In this document: one piece after another, positions 1-9,090 of the stretch | Layout of the letters: each line of letters opens with the position of its first letter | How positions within the stretch are numbered: the first letter of the stretch is position 1 | Assembly (NCBI RefSeq): GCF_023611505.1 | Contig: NZ_CP097843.1 | Span: 868,001-932,000 of the forward strand | Reading direction: 5' to 3' | From: Streptococcus oralis | GTDB lineage: Bacteria > Bacillota > Bacilli > Lactobacillales > Streptococcaceae | Length of the DNA stretch: 64,000 nt | Notes under the pieces: model-generated | What the model was told of the DNA's origin: nothing | Seen by the model: the letters and a program-made list of their open reading frames with translations, nothing else | Databases searched by the model: none | Made by a program: the position numbers and the translations under genes

Positions 1-418
1 GACAGTTGAAGAAGTACGTCAACATCTTGAAAACGGCCAAGCGCTGGCTAAGTTTGAAGAAATGGTGGCGGCTCAAGGCGGTGATTTAGAAGATCTTTAT
101 CGCCCAGTCAAGGTGGCGCATGTAGTAGATATCCTGGCTCAAGAGTCAGGTGTCATTTCAGCCCTTCCAGCGATGGAATTTGGTCTCTATGCCATGAGAT
201 TGGGAGCTGGTCGTGCAGTCAAGACTGATGACTTGGACTATGAAACTGGAATCGTTTTTGAGAAGAAGATCGGTGACTCCGTTCAAAAGGGAGAAATTGT
301 CGCAAAAGTTTATACAAATGGAAAAATTTCCCCTCAACTAGTTACAGAATTCCAAAAATATGTTAAAATAAATGATAGTGTGAAACGTTTGCAGGAAATA
401 ATTGAAATCATCTCATGA
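1..418 (+). CDS. pdp: Pyrimidine-nucleoside phosphorylase, C-terminal part (5' end outside window)
   Basis: The frame starting at base 2 is open from the window edge to a TGA at 416-418, giving about 138 residues of the C-terminal part of a protein usually near 430 residues. The family splits thymidine, uridine and deoxyuridine with phosphate to the free base and (deoxy)ribose-1-phosphate. The visible part matches the C-terminal alpha/beta domain of the thymidine/pyrimidine phosphorylase family, with the stretch [14 protein letters not shown] region and a Gly/Ala-rich segment ([11 protein letters not shown]). An internal ATG at 62 is not the start, because the frame continues upstream. It is followed 19 bases later by deoC, whose enzyme works downstream in the same deoxynucleoside catabolic pathway. 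Confidence 0.85.
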   Translation, partial: TVEEVRQHLENGQALAKFEEMVAAQGGDLEDLYRPVKVAHVVDILAQESGVISALPAMEFGLYAMRLGAGRAVKTDDLDYETGIVFEKKIGDSVQKGEIVAKVYTNGKISPQLVTEFQKYVKINDSVKRLQEIIEIIS

Positions 419-437
419 AAAAGAGAGGAATCCGAAT

Positions 438-1100
438 ATGAAATTAAACAAATACATTGATCATACGCTTTTAAAACAAGATGCAAGTCAAGAACAAATT
501 GATCGTTTGCTATCTGAAGCGCGTGAGTATGACTTTGCCAGCGTTTGTGTTAATCCCACATGGGTTAAACATGCGAAAACAGGACTTGAAGGCTCAGATG
601 TAAAGGTTTGTACAGTAGTTGGTTTCCCCTTGGGAGCGACAACTTCAGCTGTAAAAGCTTTTGAAACCAAGGAAGCCATCCAAAATGGTGCAGATGAGAT
701 TGATATGGTTATCAATGTCGGTGCCCTCAAATCAGGAAATCTTGATTTGGTTGAATCGGACATCCGTGCTGTCGTAGAAGCAAGTGGTGACAAGTTGGTT
801 AAGGTCATTATTGAAGCTTGCTTGTTGACAGACGATGAAAAGGTTGTGGCTTGCCAATTATCTCAGAAAGCAGGTGCTGACTTTGTCAAAACATCAACTG
901 GATTTTCAACTGGTGGTGCCACTATAGAGGATGTTAAGTTGATGCGTAAAACAGTCGGGCCAGATATGGGAGTTAAGGCAGCTGGTGGTGCTCGTTCTTA
1001 TGCGGATGCTGTTGCCTTTGTGGAAGCGGGCGCTACCCGTATCGGAACATCAGCTGGCGTTGCAATTTTAAAAGGAGAATTAGCAGATGGCGACTACTGA
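438..1100 (+). CDS. deoC: Deoxyribose-phosphate aldolase
   Basis: A 220-residue class I aldolase that cleaves 2-deoxyribose-5-phosphate to glyceraldehyde-3-phosphate and acetaldehyde. The protein has the family N-terminus (KYIDHTLLK), the CVNP and VGFPLGA motifs, the EIDMVINVG segment and the Schiff-base lysine in [14 protein letters not shown] chose the ATG at 438 because AGAGAGG lies just upstream at 423-429. A longer reading from 402 only adds residues that overlap the end of pdp. The last 14 bases overlap cdd, so translation is probably coupled. It lies between two other nucleoside salvage genes, which fits use of nucleosides as a carbon source. Confidence 0.95.
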   Translation: MKLNKYIDHTLLKQDASQEQIDRLLSEAREYDFASVCVNPTWVKHAKTGLEGSDVKVCTVVGFPLGATTSAVKAFETKEAIQNGADEIDMVINVGALKSGNLDLVESDIRAVVEASGDKLVKVIIEACLLTDDEKVVACQLSQKAGADFVKTSTGFSTGGATIEDVKLMRKTVGPDMGVKAAGGARSYADAVAFVEAGATRIGTSAGVAILKGELADGDY

Positions 1101-1476
1101 GTTGATTGACTTAGCAATTGAAACCAGCAAGCAAGCCTATGTACCCTATTCTCACTTTCCTGTTAGCGCTGTTCTAGTGGCGAAAGATGGTAACGTTTAT
1201 ACAGGTGTTAATATTGAGAATGCTAGCTATTCTTTGACGAACTGTGGAGAGCGTACAGCGATTTTCAAAGCAGTTTCCGAAGGCCAAAGAGAGTTTTCAG
1301 AGTTGATTGTCTATGGACAGACTGAAAAACCCATATCACCATGTGGTGCTTGTCGCCAAGTGATGGCTGAATTTTTTGAAAAAGATCTAAAAGTGACACT
1401 TGTCGCAAAAGATAAATCGACGGTCGAGATGACGGTCGGGGAGTTACTTCCATACTCTTTTACAGACTTAAACTAG
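1087..1476 (+). CDS. cdd: Cytidine deaminase
   Basis: A 129-residue homotetramer-class cytidine deaminase that converts (deoxy)cytidine to (deoxy)uridine, feeding the phosphorylase encoded upstream. The zinc site is intact: NCGERTA supplies one cysteine and the catalytic glutamate, and PCGACRQ supplies the other two cysteines. The N-terminal [13 protein letters not shown] region is typical of the family. The start overlaps deoC by 14 bases, with an SD-like AAAGGAG inside the deoC end (about 1071-1077). Together with pdp, deoC and the BMP/ABC uptake genes it forms a salvage operon. Confidence 0.95.
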   Translation: MATTELIDLAIETSKQAYVPYSHFPVSAVLVAKDGNVYTGVNIENASYSLTNCGERTAIFKAVSEGQREFSELIVYGQTEKPISPCGACRQVMAEFFEKDLKVTLVAKDKSTVEMTVGELLPYSFTDLN

Positions 1477-1481
1477 TCTGA

Positions 1482-1542
1482 GTCACTCTTTGAGTGACGC
1501 GGTCCTTGTGGCCAACCAATCCATACTTGCAACATCGTTGCA
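1482..1542 (+). other. Two intergenic hairpins between cdd and the BMP lipoprotein gene
   Basis: GTCACTC-TTT-GAGTGAC (1482-1498) and TGCAAC-ATC-GTTGCA (1528-1542) are perfect short inverted repeats in the 89-base gap before the lipoprotein gene. Neither is followed by a run of T, so they look like RNA stabilising or processing hairpins rather than terminators. This would allow the lipoprotein message to be more abundant than the enzyme messages upstream. Confidence 0.5.
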
Positions 1543-1565
1543 CATCTTATTTAGGAGGTTCAGTA

Positions 1566-2621
1566 ATGAACAAGAAACAATGGCTAGGCCTTGGTCTAGT
1601 TGCAGTGGCAGCAGTTGGACTTGCTGCATGTGGTAACCGCTCTTCTCGTAACGTAGCTTCATCTTCATCTGAAATGAAGACGAAAGCAGCAATTGTAACA
1701 GATACTGGTGGTGTTGATGATAAATCATTTAACCAATCAGCTTGGGAAGGTTTGCAAGACTGGGGTAAAGAACACAATCTTTCTAAAGATAAAGGCTTTA
1801 CTTATTTCCAATCAACAAGTGAAGCAGACTATGCGAACAACTTGCAACAAGCGGCTGGAAGTTACAACCTGATCTTCGGTGTTGGTTTTGCACTTCACAA
1901 TGCAGTTGAAGAGGCAGCAAAAGACCACTCTGACTTAAACTATGTCTTGATTGATGATGTGATCAAAGATCAAAAGAATGTTGCGAGCGTAACATTTGCT
2001 GATAACGAAGCAGCTTACCTTGCAGGTGTTGCAGCAGCTAAAACAACTAAAACAAAACAAGTTGGTTTTGTAGGTGGTATCGAATCTGAAGTTATTTCAC
2101 GTTTCGCTGCTGGATTTAAGGCTGGTGTTGAGTCAGTAGACCCATCTATCAAAGTACAAGTTGACTATGCTGGTTCATTTGGTGATGCTGCCAAAGGTAA
2201 AACAATTGCAGCTGCTCAATACGCTGCAGGTGCAGACGTTGTCTACCAAGCAGCTGGTGGTACAGGTGCTGGTGTCTTTGCTGAAGCAAAATCTTTGAAC
2301 GAAAGTAAAAATGAAGACGAAAAAGTTTGGGTCATTGGTGTAGACCGTGACCAAGCAGCAGAAGGTAAATACACTTCTAAAGATGGTAAAGAATCAAACT
2401 TTGTTCTTGTATCTACATTGAAACAAGTTGGTACAACTGTAAAAGATATTGCCAACAAAACAGAAAAAGGTGAATTCCCTGGTGGACAAGTTATTGTCTA
2501 CTCATTGAAGGATAAAGGGGTTGACTTGGCAGTAACAAACCTTTCAGAAGAAGGTAAAAAAGCTGTTGAAGACGCGAAAGCTAAAATCCTTGACGGAAGC
2601 GTAAAAGTTCCTGAAAAATAA
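1566..2621 (+). CDS. pnrA: BMP-family nucleoside-binding lipoprotein
   Basis: A 351-residue substrate-binding lipoprotein of the basic membrane protein (BMP/PnrA/TmpC) family. It should capture nucleosides outside the cell for the ABC transporter encoded next. It starts with a signal peptide (residues 1-21) and a lipobox LAAC with the lipidated cysteine at residue 22, then a Ser-rich linker. The binding domain carries DTGGVDDKSFNQSAWEG and GFVGGIES, typical of the family. The start at 1566 is set by AGGAGGT at 1552-1558; reading from 1494 would put 24 unrelated residues before the signal peptide. The upstream enzymes for pyrimidine nucleosides support the substrate assignment. Confidence 0.92.
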   Translation: MNKKQWLGLGLVAVAAVGLAACGNRSSRNVASSSSEMKTKAAIVTDTGGVDDKSFNQSAWEGLQDWGKEHNLSKDKGFTYFQSTSEADYANNLQQAAGSYNLIFGVGFALHNAVEEAAKDHSDLNYVLIDDVIKDQKNVASVTFADNEAAYLAGVAAAKTTKTKQVGFVGGIESEVISRFAAGFKAGVESVDPSIKVQVDYAGSFGDAAKGKTIAAAQYAAGADVVYQAAGGTGAGVFAEAKSLNESKNEDEKVWVIGVDRDQAAEGKYTSKDGKESNFVLVSTLKQVGTTVKDIANKTEKGEFPGGQVIVYSLKDKGVDLAVTNLSEEGKKAVEDAKAKILDGSVKVPEK

Positions 2622-2642
2622 TGGATAAAAGTCATTTCTTAG

Positions 2643-2666
2643 GAAGCGACCATCGGTCGCTTCTTT
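2643..2666 (+). terminator. Hairpin terminator or attenuator after the BMP gene
   Basis: AAGCGACC-ATC-GGTCGCTT followed by CTTT. The T-run is short, so partial read-through into the ABC genes is likely. That would fit the usual need for more binding protein than transporter. Confidence 0.6.
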
Positions 2667-2670
2667 AAGA

Positions 2671-2693
2671 ATTGAGGCAATTTTTGTCTCAAT
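2671..2693 (+). other. Second intergenic hairpin
   Basis: A 10-bp stem (ATTGAGGCAA with TTGTCTCAAT, one G-T pair) with a three-base loop sits immediately after the previous hairpin. No T-run follows. It may protect the 3' end of the lipoprotein message or the 5' end of the transporter message. Confidence 0.4.
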
Positions 2694-2757
2694 AGAACTT
2701 GTTAACACGATTAGCAGGTTTTATTGAAACAAAATAAACCTCGGAAAGGAAAAGCAT

Positions 2758-4293
2758 ATGGCACACGAAAATGTCATTGAGATGCGGGATATTACCAAGG
2801 TGTTTGGTGAATTTGTAGCGAACGACAAGATCAACTTGCAACTGCGAAAAGGTGAAATCCATGCACTTTTAGGAGAAAATGGAGCGGGTAAATCCACTCT
2901 GATGAATATGCTGGCAGGACTTCTCGAGCCAACTAGTGGTGAAATTGCGGTGAATGGTCAGGTTGTCAAATTAGATTCACCTTCTAAAGCTGCTAGTCTT
3001 GGAATTGGGATGGTTCACCAACATTTTATGTTGGTTGAGGCTTTTACAGTAGCTGAAAATATCATTTTGGGGAGTGAAATCACTAAAAATGGTGTGCTAG
3101 ATATAGCTGAAGCTACTAAAGAAATCAAGGCTCTTTCTGAACGTTATGGTTTGGCAGTGGATCCTGCTGCTAAGGTGGCAGATATTTCCGTTGGTGCTCA
3201 ACAACGTGTAGAGATCTTGAAAACACTCTATCGTGGTGCTGATATCCTTATCTTTGACGAACCAACAGCCGTATTGACTCCTTCAGAGATTGATGAATTG
3301 ATGGGGATTATGAAGAACCTTGTCAAAGAAGGAAAATCCATTATTTTGATTACCCATAAACTGGATGAAATTCGTGCGGTATCTAATCGAGTGACGGTTA
3401 TCCGTCGTGGGAAATCAATCCAGACGGTGGAGATTGCAGGGGCAACCAATGCGGACTTGGCTGAGATGATGGTGGGACGTTCTGTCTCCTTCAAAACGGA
3501 GAAACAGGCACCACAACCAAAAGAAGTAGTCTTGTCTATCAAAGATTTGGTTGTTAATGAAAACCGAGGTGTACCAGCTGTGAAGAATCTTTCTTTGGAT
3601 GTTCGTGCTGGTGAAATTGTCGGTATTGCAGGTATTGATGGCAATGGCCAATCTGAACTCATTCAAGCCATCACGGGTCTTCGTAAGGTTGAGTCTGGGA
3701 GTATTGAATTAAAAGGCAAATCAATCGTAGGGATGCATCCTCGACAAATTACGGAACTCAGTGTGGGGCATGTTCCTGAAGACCGCCACCGTGATGGTTT
3801 GATTTTGGATATGATGATTTCAGAAAATATCGCTCTTCAAACCTACTACAAAGAACCACTCAGCAAGAATGGTATCTTAAACTATGCGAATATCACTTCA
3901 CATGCCAAAAAATTAATGGAAGAATTTGACGTCCGTGCGGCGAGCGAATTTGTCCCAGCAGCAGCTCTTTCAGGGGGAAATCAACAAAAAGCGATTATCG
4001 CTCGTGAGATTGATCGTGATCCTGATCTCCTTATCGTCAGCCAACCAACTCGTGGTTTGGATGTCGGTGCCATTGAATATATCCACAAACGCTTGATTGA
4101 AGAACGTGATAACGGAAAAGCTGTGCTTGTTGTCAGCTTTGAATTGGATGAGATTTTAAATGTTTCAGACCGAATTGCTGTTATTCATGATGGGAAGATT
4201 CAAGGTATTGTGTCGCCAGAAACGACTAACAAACAAGAACTTGGTATCTTGATGGCAGGTGGAAACTTGGGAAAGGAGAAGGATGATGTCTAA
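2758..4293 (+). CDS. nupO: Nucleoside ABC transporter, double ATP-binding protein
   Basis: A 511-residue protein with two fused nucleotide-binding domains, as in B. subtilis NupO (YufO) and the sugar-type importers. Domain 1 has Walker A GENGAGKS, signature SVGAQQR and Walker B LIFDEPTAVLTP. Domain 2 has a degenerate Walker A GIDGNGQS, an intact signature LSGGNQQK and LIVSQPTRGLD, in which the usual Walker B acidic residue is replaced. This asymmetry is normal for the family, where only one site hydrolyses ATP. A good ribosome site (GGAAAGGA) precedes the ATG. The gene overlaps the following permease gene by 8 bases. Confidence 0.92.
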   Translation: MAHENVIEMRDITKVFGEFVANDKINLQLRKGEIHALLGENGAGKSTLMNMLAGLLEPTSGEIAVNGQVVKLDSPSKAASLGIGMVHQHFMLVEAFTVAENIILGSEITKNGVLDIAEATKEIKALSERYGLAVDPAAKVADISVGAQQRVEILKTLYRGADILIFDEPTAVLTPSEIDELMGIMKNLVKEGKSIILITHKLDEIRAVSNRVTVIRRGKSIQTVEIAGATNADLAEMMVGRSVSFKTEKQAPQPKEVVLSIKDLVVNENRGVPAVKNLSLDVRAGEIVGIAGIDGNGQSELIQAITGLRKVESGSIELKGKSIVGMHPRQITELSVGHVPEDRHRDGLILDMMISENIALQTYYKEPLSKNGILNYANITSHAKKLMEEFDVRAASEFVPAAALSGGNQQKAIIAREIDRDPDLLIVSQPTRGLDVGAIEYIHKRLIEERDNGKAVLVVSFELDEILNVSDRIAVIHDGKIQGIVSPETTNKQELGILMAGGNLGKEKDDV

Positions 4294-5344
4294 AAAGTTA
4301 CAACAAATTTCGGTTCCCTTGATTTCCGTATTCTTAGGAATCTTGCTCGGAGCCATTATCATGTGGATCTTCGGCTACGATGCTATCTGGGGTTATGAGG
4401 AGTTGTTCTATACAGCTTTTGGTAGTCTCCGTGGGATTGGTGAAATTTTCCGTGCCATGGGTCCTCTTATCTTGATTGGTCTGGGGTTTGCAGTTGCTAG
4501 TCGTGCAGGTTTCTTTAACGTTGGGCTTCCTGGTCAGGCACTAGCGGGTTGGATTCTTAGTGGTTGGTTTGCTTTGTCGCATCCGGACATGCCACGCCCA
4601 ATGTTGATTTTAGCGACCGTAGTAATTGCTTTGATTGCAGGTGGGATTGTAGGTGCTATTCCAGGTATTCTCAGAGCTTATTTAGGTACATCAGAGGTTA
4701 TCGTAACCATTATGATGAACTATATTGTTTTGTACGTAGGGAATGCCTTTATTCATTCTTTCCCGAAAGACTTTATGCAAAGTACAGACTCAACGATTCG
4801 TGTGAGTGCCAATGCCACTTATCAAACACCATGGTTATCTGAGTTAACTGGCAATTCTCGTATGAATATCGGAATCTTTTTTGCCATCATTGCTGTTGGT
4901 GTGATTTGGTTCTTGCTCAAGAAAACGACTCTCGGTTTTGAAATTCGTGCAGTTGGTCTAAATTCCCATGCCTCAGAGTACGCTGGTATTTCAGCAAAAC
5001 GTACAATCATCCTATCAATGATTATCTCTGGTGCCTTGGCTGGTCTTGGTGGAGCGGTCGAAGGTCTTGGAACTTTCCAAAACGTTTACGTTCAGGGCTC
5101 ATCATTAGCTATCGGATTTAACGGAATGGCAGTTAGTTTGCTTGCTGGGAATTCACCAATTGGAATTCTCTTTGCAGCCTTCTTATTTGGAGTTTTGCAA
5201 GTTGGTGCGCCAGGTATGAACGCTGCGCAAGTTCCGTCTGAACTTGTCAGCATTGTAACAGCGTCCATTATCTTCTTTGTCAGTGTTCACTATATTATCG
5301 AACATTTTGTCAAACCAAAAAAACAAGTTAAAGGAGGTAAGTAA
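4286..5344 (+). CDS. nupP: Nucleoside ABC transporter permease 1
   Basis: A 352-residue multi-span membrane protein of the BPD_transp_2 family (LivH/RbsC-like). It has an N-terminal anchor (residues 10-35) and the conserved Gly/Ala-rich core (GLGFAVASRAGFFNVG, GLPGQALAG, AYLGTSEVIVTIMMNYI) typical of nucleoside permeases beside BMP proteins. GGAG at 4275-4278 gives a 7-base spacing to ATG 4286; ATG 4283 is only 4 away, so 4286 is preferred. It overlaps the ATPase gene by 8 bases and ends 2 bases before its partner permease. Confidence 0.88.
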   Translation: MSKKLQQISVPLISVFLGILLGAIIMWIFGYDAIWGYEELFYTAFGSLRGIGEIFRAMGPLILIGLGFAVASRAGFFNVGLPGQALAGWILSGWFALSHPDMPRPMLILATVVIALIAGGIVGAIPGILRAYLGTSEVIVTIMMNYIVLYVGNAFIHSFPKDFMQSTDSTIRVSANATYQTPWLSELTGNSRMNIGIFFAIIAVGVIWFLLKKTTLGFEIRAVGLNSHASEYAGISAKRTIILSMIISGALAGLGGAVEGLGTFQNVYVQGSSLAIGFNGMAVSLLAGNSPIGILFAAFLFGVLQVGAPGMNAAQVPSELVSIVTASIIFFVSVHYIIEHFVKPKKQVKGGK

Positions 5345-5346
5345 GG

Positions 5347-6303
5347 ATGTCTATTACAACATTACTCACCCTCTTGGTCTCTTCTATGCTGATTTACTCA
5401 GCACCACTTATTTTTACGAGTATTGGAGGAGTCTTCTCTGAACGTGGTGGTGTCGTTAACGTCGGCCTTGAAGGAATTATGGTTATGGGAGCCTTTTCTG
5501 GGGTTGTCTTTAACCTTGAGTTTGCAGAACAACTTGGAGCAGCGACTCCTTGGATTTCCTTGTTAGTTGCCGGTATCGTGGGAGCTATTTTCTCCCTCAT
5601 TCATGCAGTCGCTACAGTTCATTTCCGTGCGGACCATGTTGTCAGTGGTACAGTATTGAACTTGATGGCTCCTGCCCTAGCAGTTTTCTTGGTTAAGGTT
5701 CTTTATAACAAAGGACAAACGGATAACTTAAGCCAGACCTTTGGACGTTTTGATTTTCCAGTTTTGGCTAATATCCCAGTGATTGGAGATATCTTCTTCA
5801 AGTCAACAAGTTTGCTAGGTTATATCGCGATTACCTTCTCATTCTTTGCTTGGTTTATCCTCTTCAAGACACGCTTTGGTCTTCGCCTTCGCTCTGTCGG
5901 TGAACACCCTCAGGCAGCGGATACCTTGGGGATCAATGTCTACAAGATGCGATATCTTGGGGTTATCATATCAGGTTTCCTAGGGGGAATCGGTGGAGCG
6001 ATTTATGCTCAATCCATTTCAGTTAACTTCTCAGTGACAACTATTGTCGGTCCTGGATTTATCGCTCTTGCTGCGATGATTTTTGGTAAATGGAACCCAA
6101 TCGGTGCTATGCTTTCTAGTCTCTTCTTTGGACTTTCACAAAGTTTGGCAGTTATCGGTTCTCAATTGCCTTTCCTACAAGGAGTACCAGCGGTTTACCT
6201 TCAAATCGCCCCTTATGTCTTGACCATCCTTGTCTTAGCAGCTTTCTTTGGAAAAGCAGTTGCACCAAAGGCAGACGGTATCAACTACATCAAGTCAAAA
6301 TAA
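5347..6303 (+). CDS. nupQ: Nucleoside ABC transporter permease 2
   Basis: A 318-residue membrane permease, the second half of the transmembrane pair with the preceding gene. It has the family signature GGVFSERGGVVNVGLEG near residues 27-43 and several hydrophobic spans up to the C-terminus. A strong AAAGGAGG lies inside the end of the upstream gene (5331-5338), 8 bases before this ATG. It is the last gene of the uptake operon and converges with plsY across a shared terminator. Confidence 0.88.
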   Translation: MSITTLLTLLVSSMLIYSAPLIFTSIGGVFSERGGVVNVGLEGIMVMGAFSGVVFNLEFAEQLGAATPWISLLVAGIVGAIFSLIHAVATVHFRADHVVSGTVLNLMAPALAVFLVKVLYNKGQTDNLSQTFGRFDFPVLANIPVIGDIFFKSTSLLGYIAITFSFFAWFILFKTRFGLRLRSVGEHPQAADTLGINVYKMRYLGVIISGFLGGIGGAIYAQSISVNFSVTTIVGPGFIALAAMIFGKWNPIGAMLSSLFFGLSQSLAVIGSQLPFLQGVPAVYLQIAPYVLTILVLAAFFGKAVAPKADGINYIKSK

Positions 6304-6313
6304 GCATACAAAA

Positions 6314-6337
6314 AAACGTCAGTTTAAACTGGCGTTT
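6314..6337. terminator. Bidirectional terminator between nupQ and plsY
   Basis: An inverted repeat centred on AGTTTAAACT (ACGTCAGTTT with AAACTGGCGT, one G-T pair) is flanked by A-runs on the left and T-runs on the right. It can therefore stop transcripts from both convergent genes. It overlaps the plsY stop codon. Confidence 0.8.
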
Positions 6338-6978
6338 TATTTGTTAGGATTTTGATGTGTCAAGTTTAGTCCCCAAGGAACGAGATTTTCAGTTTTATTT
6401 TTGATACGTGTGATATTATCCTTGTGACGAATGATAATCAAACTAGCAAGTGCTAGGATAATCAGAATGAAGAGAGGGTCATAGTTGTCTAGGATAAATC
6501 CAAATAGTGGAAATAGTAGAACTCCGATAACAGCTGCGATAGAAGCAGTAACGCTGGACAGGGAAATCATACTGCCTAGATAGAGGGTTCCAAAAAATAC
6601 AATCGCTAGATAGAGACAGAAAACAGGGGCAAATCCGAAAACAACTCCAGCGCTAGTTGCGACAGCCTTGCCCCCTTTAAACCCTGCAAAGATAGGAAAG
6701 GTATGTCCAATCACGGCCAAAAGTCCAAAGACAAGAGGTGATACACCTTGTTGGTGGAATAGAATAGGAAGTAGAGTGGCTAAGGTCCCTTTAAAGAAGT
6801 CAATCACAAAGGTTGCCATACCCGCTTTCTTACCTAAAATTCGGAAAGTATTGGTTGTTCCGGTGTTTCCAGAACCATGTTCACGCAGATTTGTTTGAAA
6901 AAAGATTTGTCCAATCCAAAGACCTGACGGAATCGAACCTAGCAGATAAACTAAAATTAATAATACAAATGTCATCAT
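6337..6978 (-). CDS. plsY: Acyl-phosphate:glycerol-3-phosphate acyltransferase
   Basis: A 213-residue integral membrane enzyme that acylates glycerol-3-phosphate with acyl phosphate, the first acylation in phospholipid synthesis. The three PlsY motifs are visible: GSIPSG near residues 14-19, the [10 protein letters not shown] glycerol-phosphate loop near 34-43, and [13 protein letters not shown] near 102-114. There are about five hydrophobic spans. Two start codons lie in tandem (6978 and 6975). There is no Shine-Dalgarno; instead a promoter -10 TATAAT sits six bases upstream, so the mRNA appears leaderless. Confidence 0.95.
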   Translation of the reverse strand: MMTFVLLILVYLLGSIPSGLWIGQIFFQTNLREHGSGNTGTTNTFRILGKKAGMATFVIDFFKGTLATLLPILFHQQGVSPLVFGLLAVIGHTFPIFAGFKGGKAVATSAGVVFGFAPVFCLYLAIVFFGTLYLGSMISLSSVTASIAAVIGVLLFPLFGFILDNYDPLFILIILALASLIIIRHKDNITRIKNKTENLVPWGLNLTHQNPNK

Positions 6979-6984
6979 AGAACT

Positions 6985-6992
6985 ATTATACC
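6985..6992 (-). promoter_or_regulatory. Extended -10 promoter of plsY (leaderless start)
   Basis: On the minus strand the sequence reads TGGTATAATAGTTCT followed directly by ATG. The expected +1, seven bases after the -10 hexamer, is the A of the start codon. Confidence 0.75.
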
Positions 6993-7055
6993 ATGAAATG
7001 CTTTCGAAAGTCAGAGAATATCCTGTGAAATTGTGACGGCTGAATGGGAAAAATT

Positions 7056-7084
7056 TTGCAAAATCCCTAGAAAACCTGTAAAAT
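7056..7084 (+). promoter_or_regulatory. Promoter of parE
   Basis: TTGCAA (7056-7061), a 17-base spacer and TAAAAT (7079-7084) precede the parE ribosome site. A 10-bp palindrome CTTTCGAAAG at 7001-7010 lies between this promoter and the divergent plsY promoter. Confidence 0.55.
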
Positions 7085-7113
7085 AGAAAAGATGAACGAA
7101 TAGGAGGTTCCTT

Positions 7114-9063
7114 GTGTCAAAAAAGGAAATCAATATTAATAACTACAATGATGACGCCATTCAGGTGCTAGAAGGGTTGGATGCGGTCCGTAAACGTCCG
7201 GGGATGTATATTGGTTCGACCGACGGTGCAGGTCTCCATCACCTAGTCTGGGAAATTGTGGACAATGCAGTCGATGAGGCCTTGTCTGGCTTCGGTGATC
7301 GCATTGATGTGACTATCAATAAAGACGGAAGTTTAACAGTAGAAGACCATGGTCGTGGGATGCCGACTGGTATGCACGCCATGGGAATTCCAACTGTCGA
7401 GGTTATCTTTACCATTCTTCACGCCGGAGGGAAATTCGGTCAAGGAGGTTATAAGACGTCTGGAGGTCTCCACGGGGTGGGGTCTTCTGTTGTTAATGCC
7501 CTATCAAGTTGGCTAGAAGTAGAAATCACTCGTGATGGCGCAGTCTACAAGCAACGTTTTGAAAATGGCGGGAAACCCGTCACAACCTTGAAGAAAATTG
7601 GTACAGCACCCAAATCTAAGACAGGTACCAAGGTTACCTTCATGCCTGACGCGACGATTTTTTCTACGACTGACTTTAAGTACAATACTATTTCAGAACG
7701 ACTCAATGAGTCAGCCTTTCTCTTAAAAAATGTGACCTTGTCTTTGACAGATAAGCGAACAGATGAAGCAATCGAATTCCATTATGAGAACGGGGTACAA
7801 GACTTTGTTTCTTACCTCAATGAAGACAAGGAAACCCTGACGCCGGTTCTGTACTTTGAAGGGGAAGATAATGGTTTCCAAGTGGAAGTTGCCCTCCAGT
7901 ACAATGATGGATTTTCAGATAACATTCTATCCTTTGTCAATAACGTTCGTACCAAGGACGGTGGGACGCATGAGACGGGACTCAAGTCTGCCATTACAAA
8001 GGTCATGAATGACTACGCGCGTAAGACAGGTCTTCTCAAGGAAAAAGATAAAAACCTTGAAGGTTCAGACTATCGTGAGGGACTAGCAGCTGTTCTTTCT
8101 ATCCTAGTTCCGGAAGAACACCTCCAATTTGAGGGACAGACCAAGGACAAACTTGGAAGCCCTCTGGCTCGTCCTGTTGTGGATGGCATAGTATCTGATA
8201 AGTTGACCTTCTTCCTAATGGAGAATGGAGAACTAGCTTCAAATCTCATCAGAAAGGCTATCAAGGCTCGTGATGCCCGTGAAGCGGCTCGTAAGGCGCG
8301 TGATGAGAGCCGAAATGGTAAGAAAAACAAGAAAGACAAGGGCTTGTTGTCTGGAAAATTGACTCCAGCTCAATCTAAAAATCCAGCAAAGAACGAGCTC
8401 TACCTAGTCGAAGGAGATTCTGCCGGTGGCTCTGCCAAGCAAGGTCGTGACCGTAAATTCCAAGCTATCCTACCCCTTCGAGGTAAGGTTATCAATACAG
8501 CCAAGGCTAAGATGGCGGATATTCTCAAAAATGAAGAAATCAATACCATGATTTATACCATCGGTGCGGGTGTGGGAGCAGACTTCTCTATTGAAGATGC
8601 CAACTATGACAAGATTATTATCATGACCGATGCGGATACCGATGGTGCCCATATTCAGACCTTGCTCTTGACATTTTTCTATCGTTACATGCGTCCCCTA
8701 GTTGAGGCAGGCCATGTCTATATCGCCCTTCCGCCTCTTTACAAGATGTCCAAAGGGAAAGGTAAGAAAGAAGAAGTAGCTTATGCTTGGACAGACGGAG
8801 AGCTAGAAGAACTCCGCAAGCAGTTCGGTAAAGGCGCTACCCTTCAACGCTACAAAGGTCTTGGTGAGATGAATGCGGACCAACTCTGGGAAACAACCAT
8901 GAATCCAGAAACCCGTACTCTTATCCGTGTTACAATTGAAGATCTAGCACGCGCTGAACGCCGCGTAAACGTCCTCATGGGAGACAAGGTCGAACCACGC
9001 CGTAAGTGGATTGAGGATAATGTCAAGTTTACGCTGGAGGAGAGTGGGGAGATGGTGTTTTGA
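7114..9063 (+). CDS. parE: DNA topoisomerase IV subunit B
   Basis: A 649-residue ATPase subunit of topoisomerase IV, which unlinks daughter chromosomes together with ParC. It has the GHKL ATPase region ([33 protein letters not shown]), the transducer domain, and a TOPRIM domain with [10 protein letters not shown] at residues 433-442 and the DADTDGAH metal motif. Aspartate 435, a known quinolone-resistance position, is the susceptible residue. The start is GTG at 7114 with TAGGAGG at 7101-7107. It differs from GyrB in the shorter C-terminus and in its neighbour, parC. Confidence 0.97.
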   Translation: MSKKEININNYNDDAIQVLEGLDAVRKRPGMYIGSTDGAGLHHLVWEIVDNAVDEALSGFGDRIDVTINKDGSLTVEDHGRGMPTGMHAMGIPTVEVIFTILHAGGKFGQGGYKTSGGLHGVGSSVVNALSSWLEVEITRDGAVYKQRFENGGKPVTTLKKIGTAPKSKTGTKVTFMPDATIFSTTDFKYNTISERLNESAFLLKNVTLSLTDKRTDEAIEFHYENGVQDFVSYLNEDKETLTPVLYFEGEDNGFQVEVALQYNDGFSDNILSFVNNVRTKDGGTHETGLKSAITKVMNDYARKTGLLKEKDKNLEGSDYREGLAAVLSILVPEEHLQFEGQTKDKLGSPLARPVVDGIVSDKLTFFLMENGELASNLIRKAIKARDAREAARKARDESRNGKKNKKDKGLLSGKLTPAQSKNPAKNELYLVEGDSAGGSAKQGRDRKFQAILPLRGKVINTAKAKMADILKNEEINTMIYTIGAGVGADFSIEDANYDKIIIMTDADTDGAHIQTLLLTFFYRYMRPLVEAGHVYIALPPLYKMSKGKGKKEEVAYAWTDGELEELRKQFGKGATLQRYKGLGEMNADQLWETTMNPETRTLIRVTIEDLARAERRVNVLMGDKVEPRRKWIEDNVKFTLEESGEMVF

Positions 9064-9090
9064 GAAGTCTATAATGAATGGGGACTGACC

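Noticed and set aside
402..437. Longer deoC start at 402
   Set aside because: It overlaps the end of pdp and has no ribosome site, while ATG 438 has AGAGAGG.
7001..7010. CTTTCGAAAG palindrome as a FabT or FapR site for plsY
   Set aside because: It does not match the FabT or FapR consensus known to me. It was left as a note in the parE promoter entry.
7094..7101. AACGAATA just before parE, close to a SigX box
   Set aside because: It is imperfect and only 13 bases from the start codon, overlapping the ribosome site. A normal sigma-A promoter is present.
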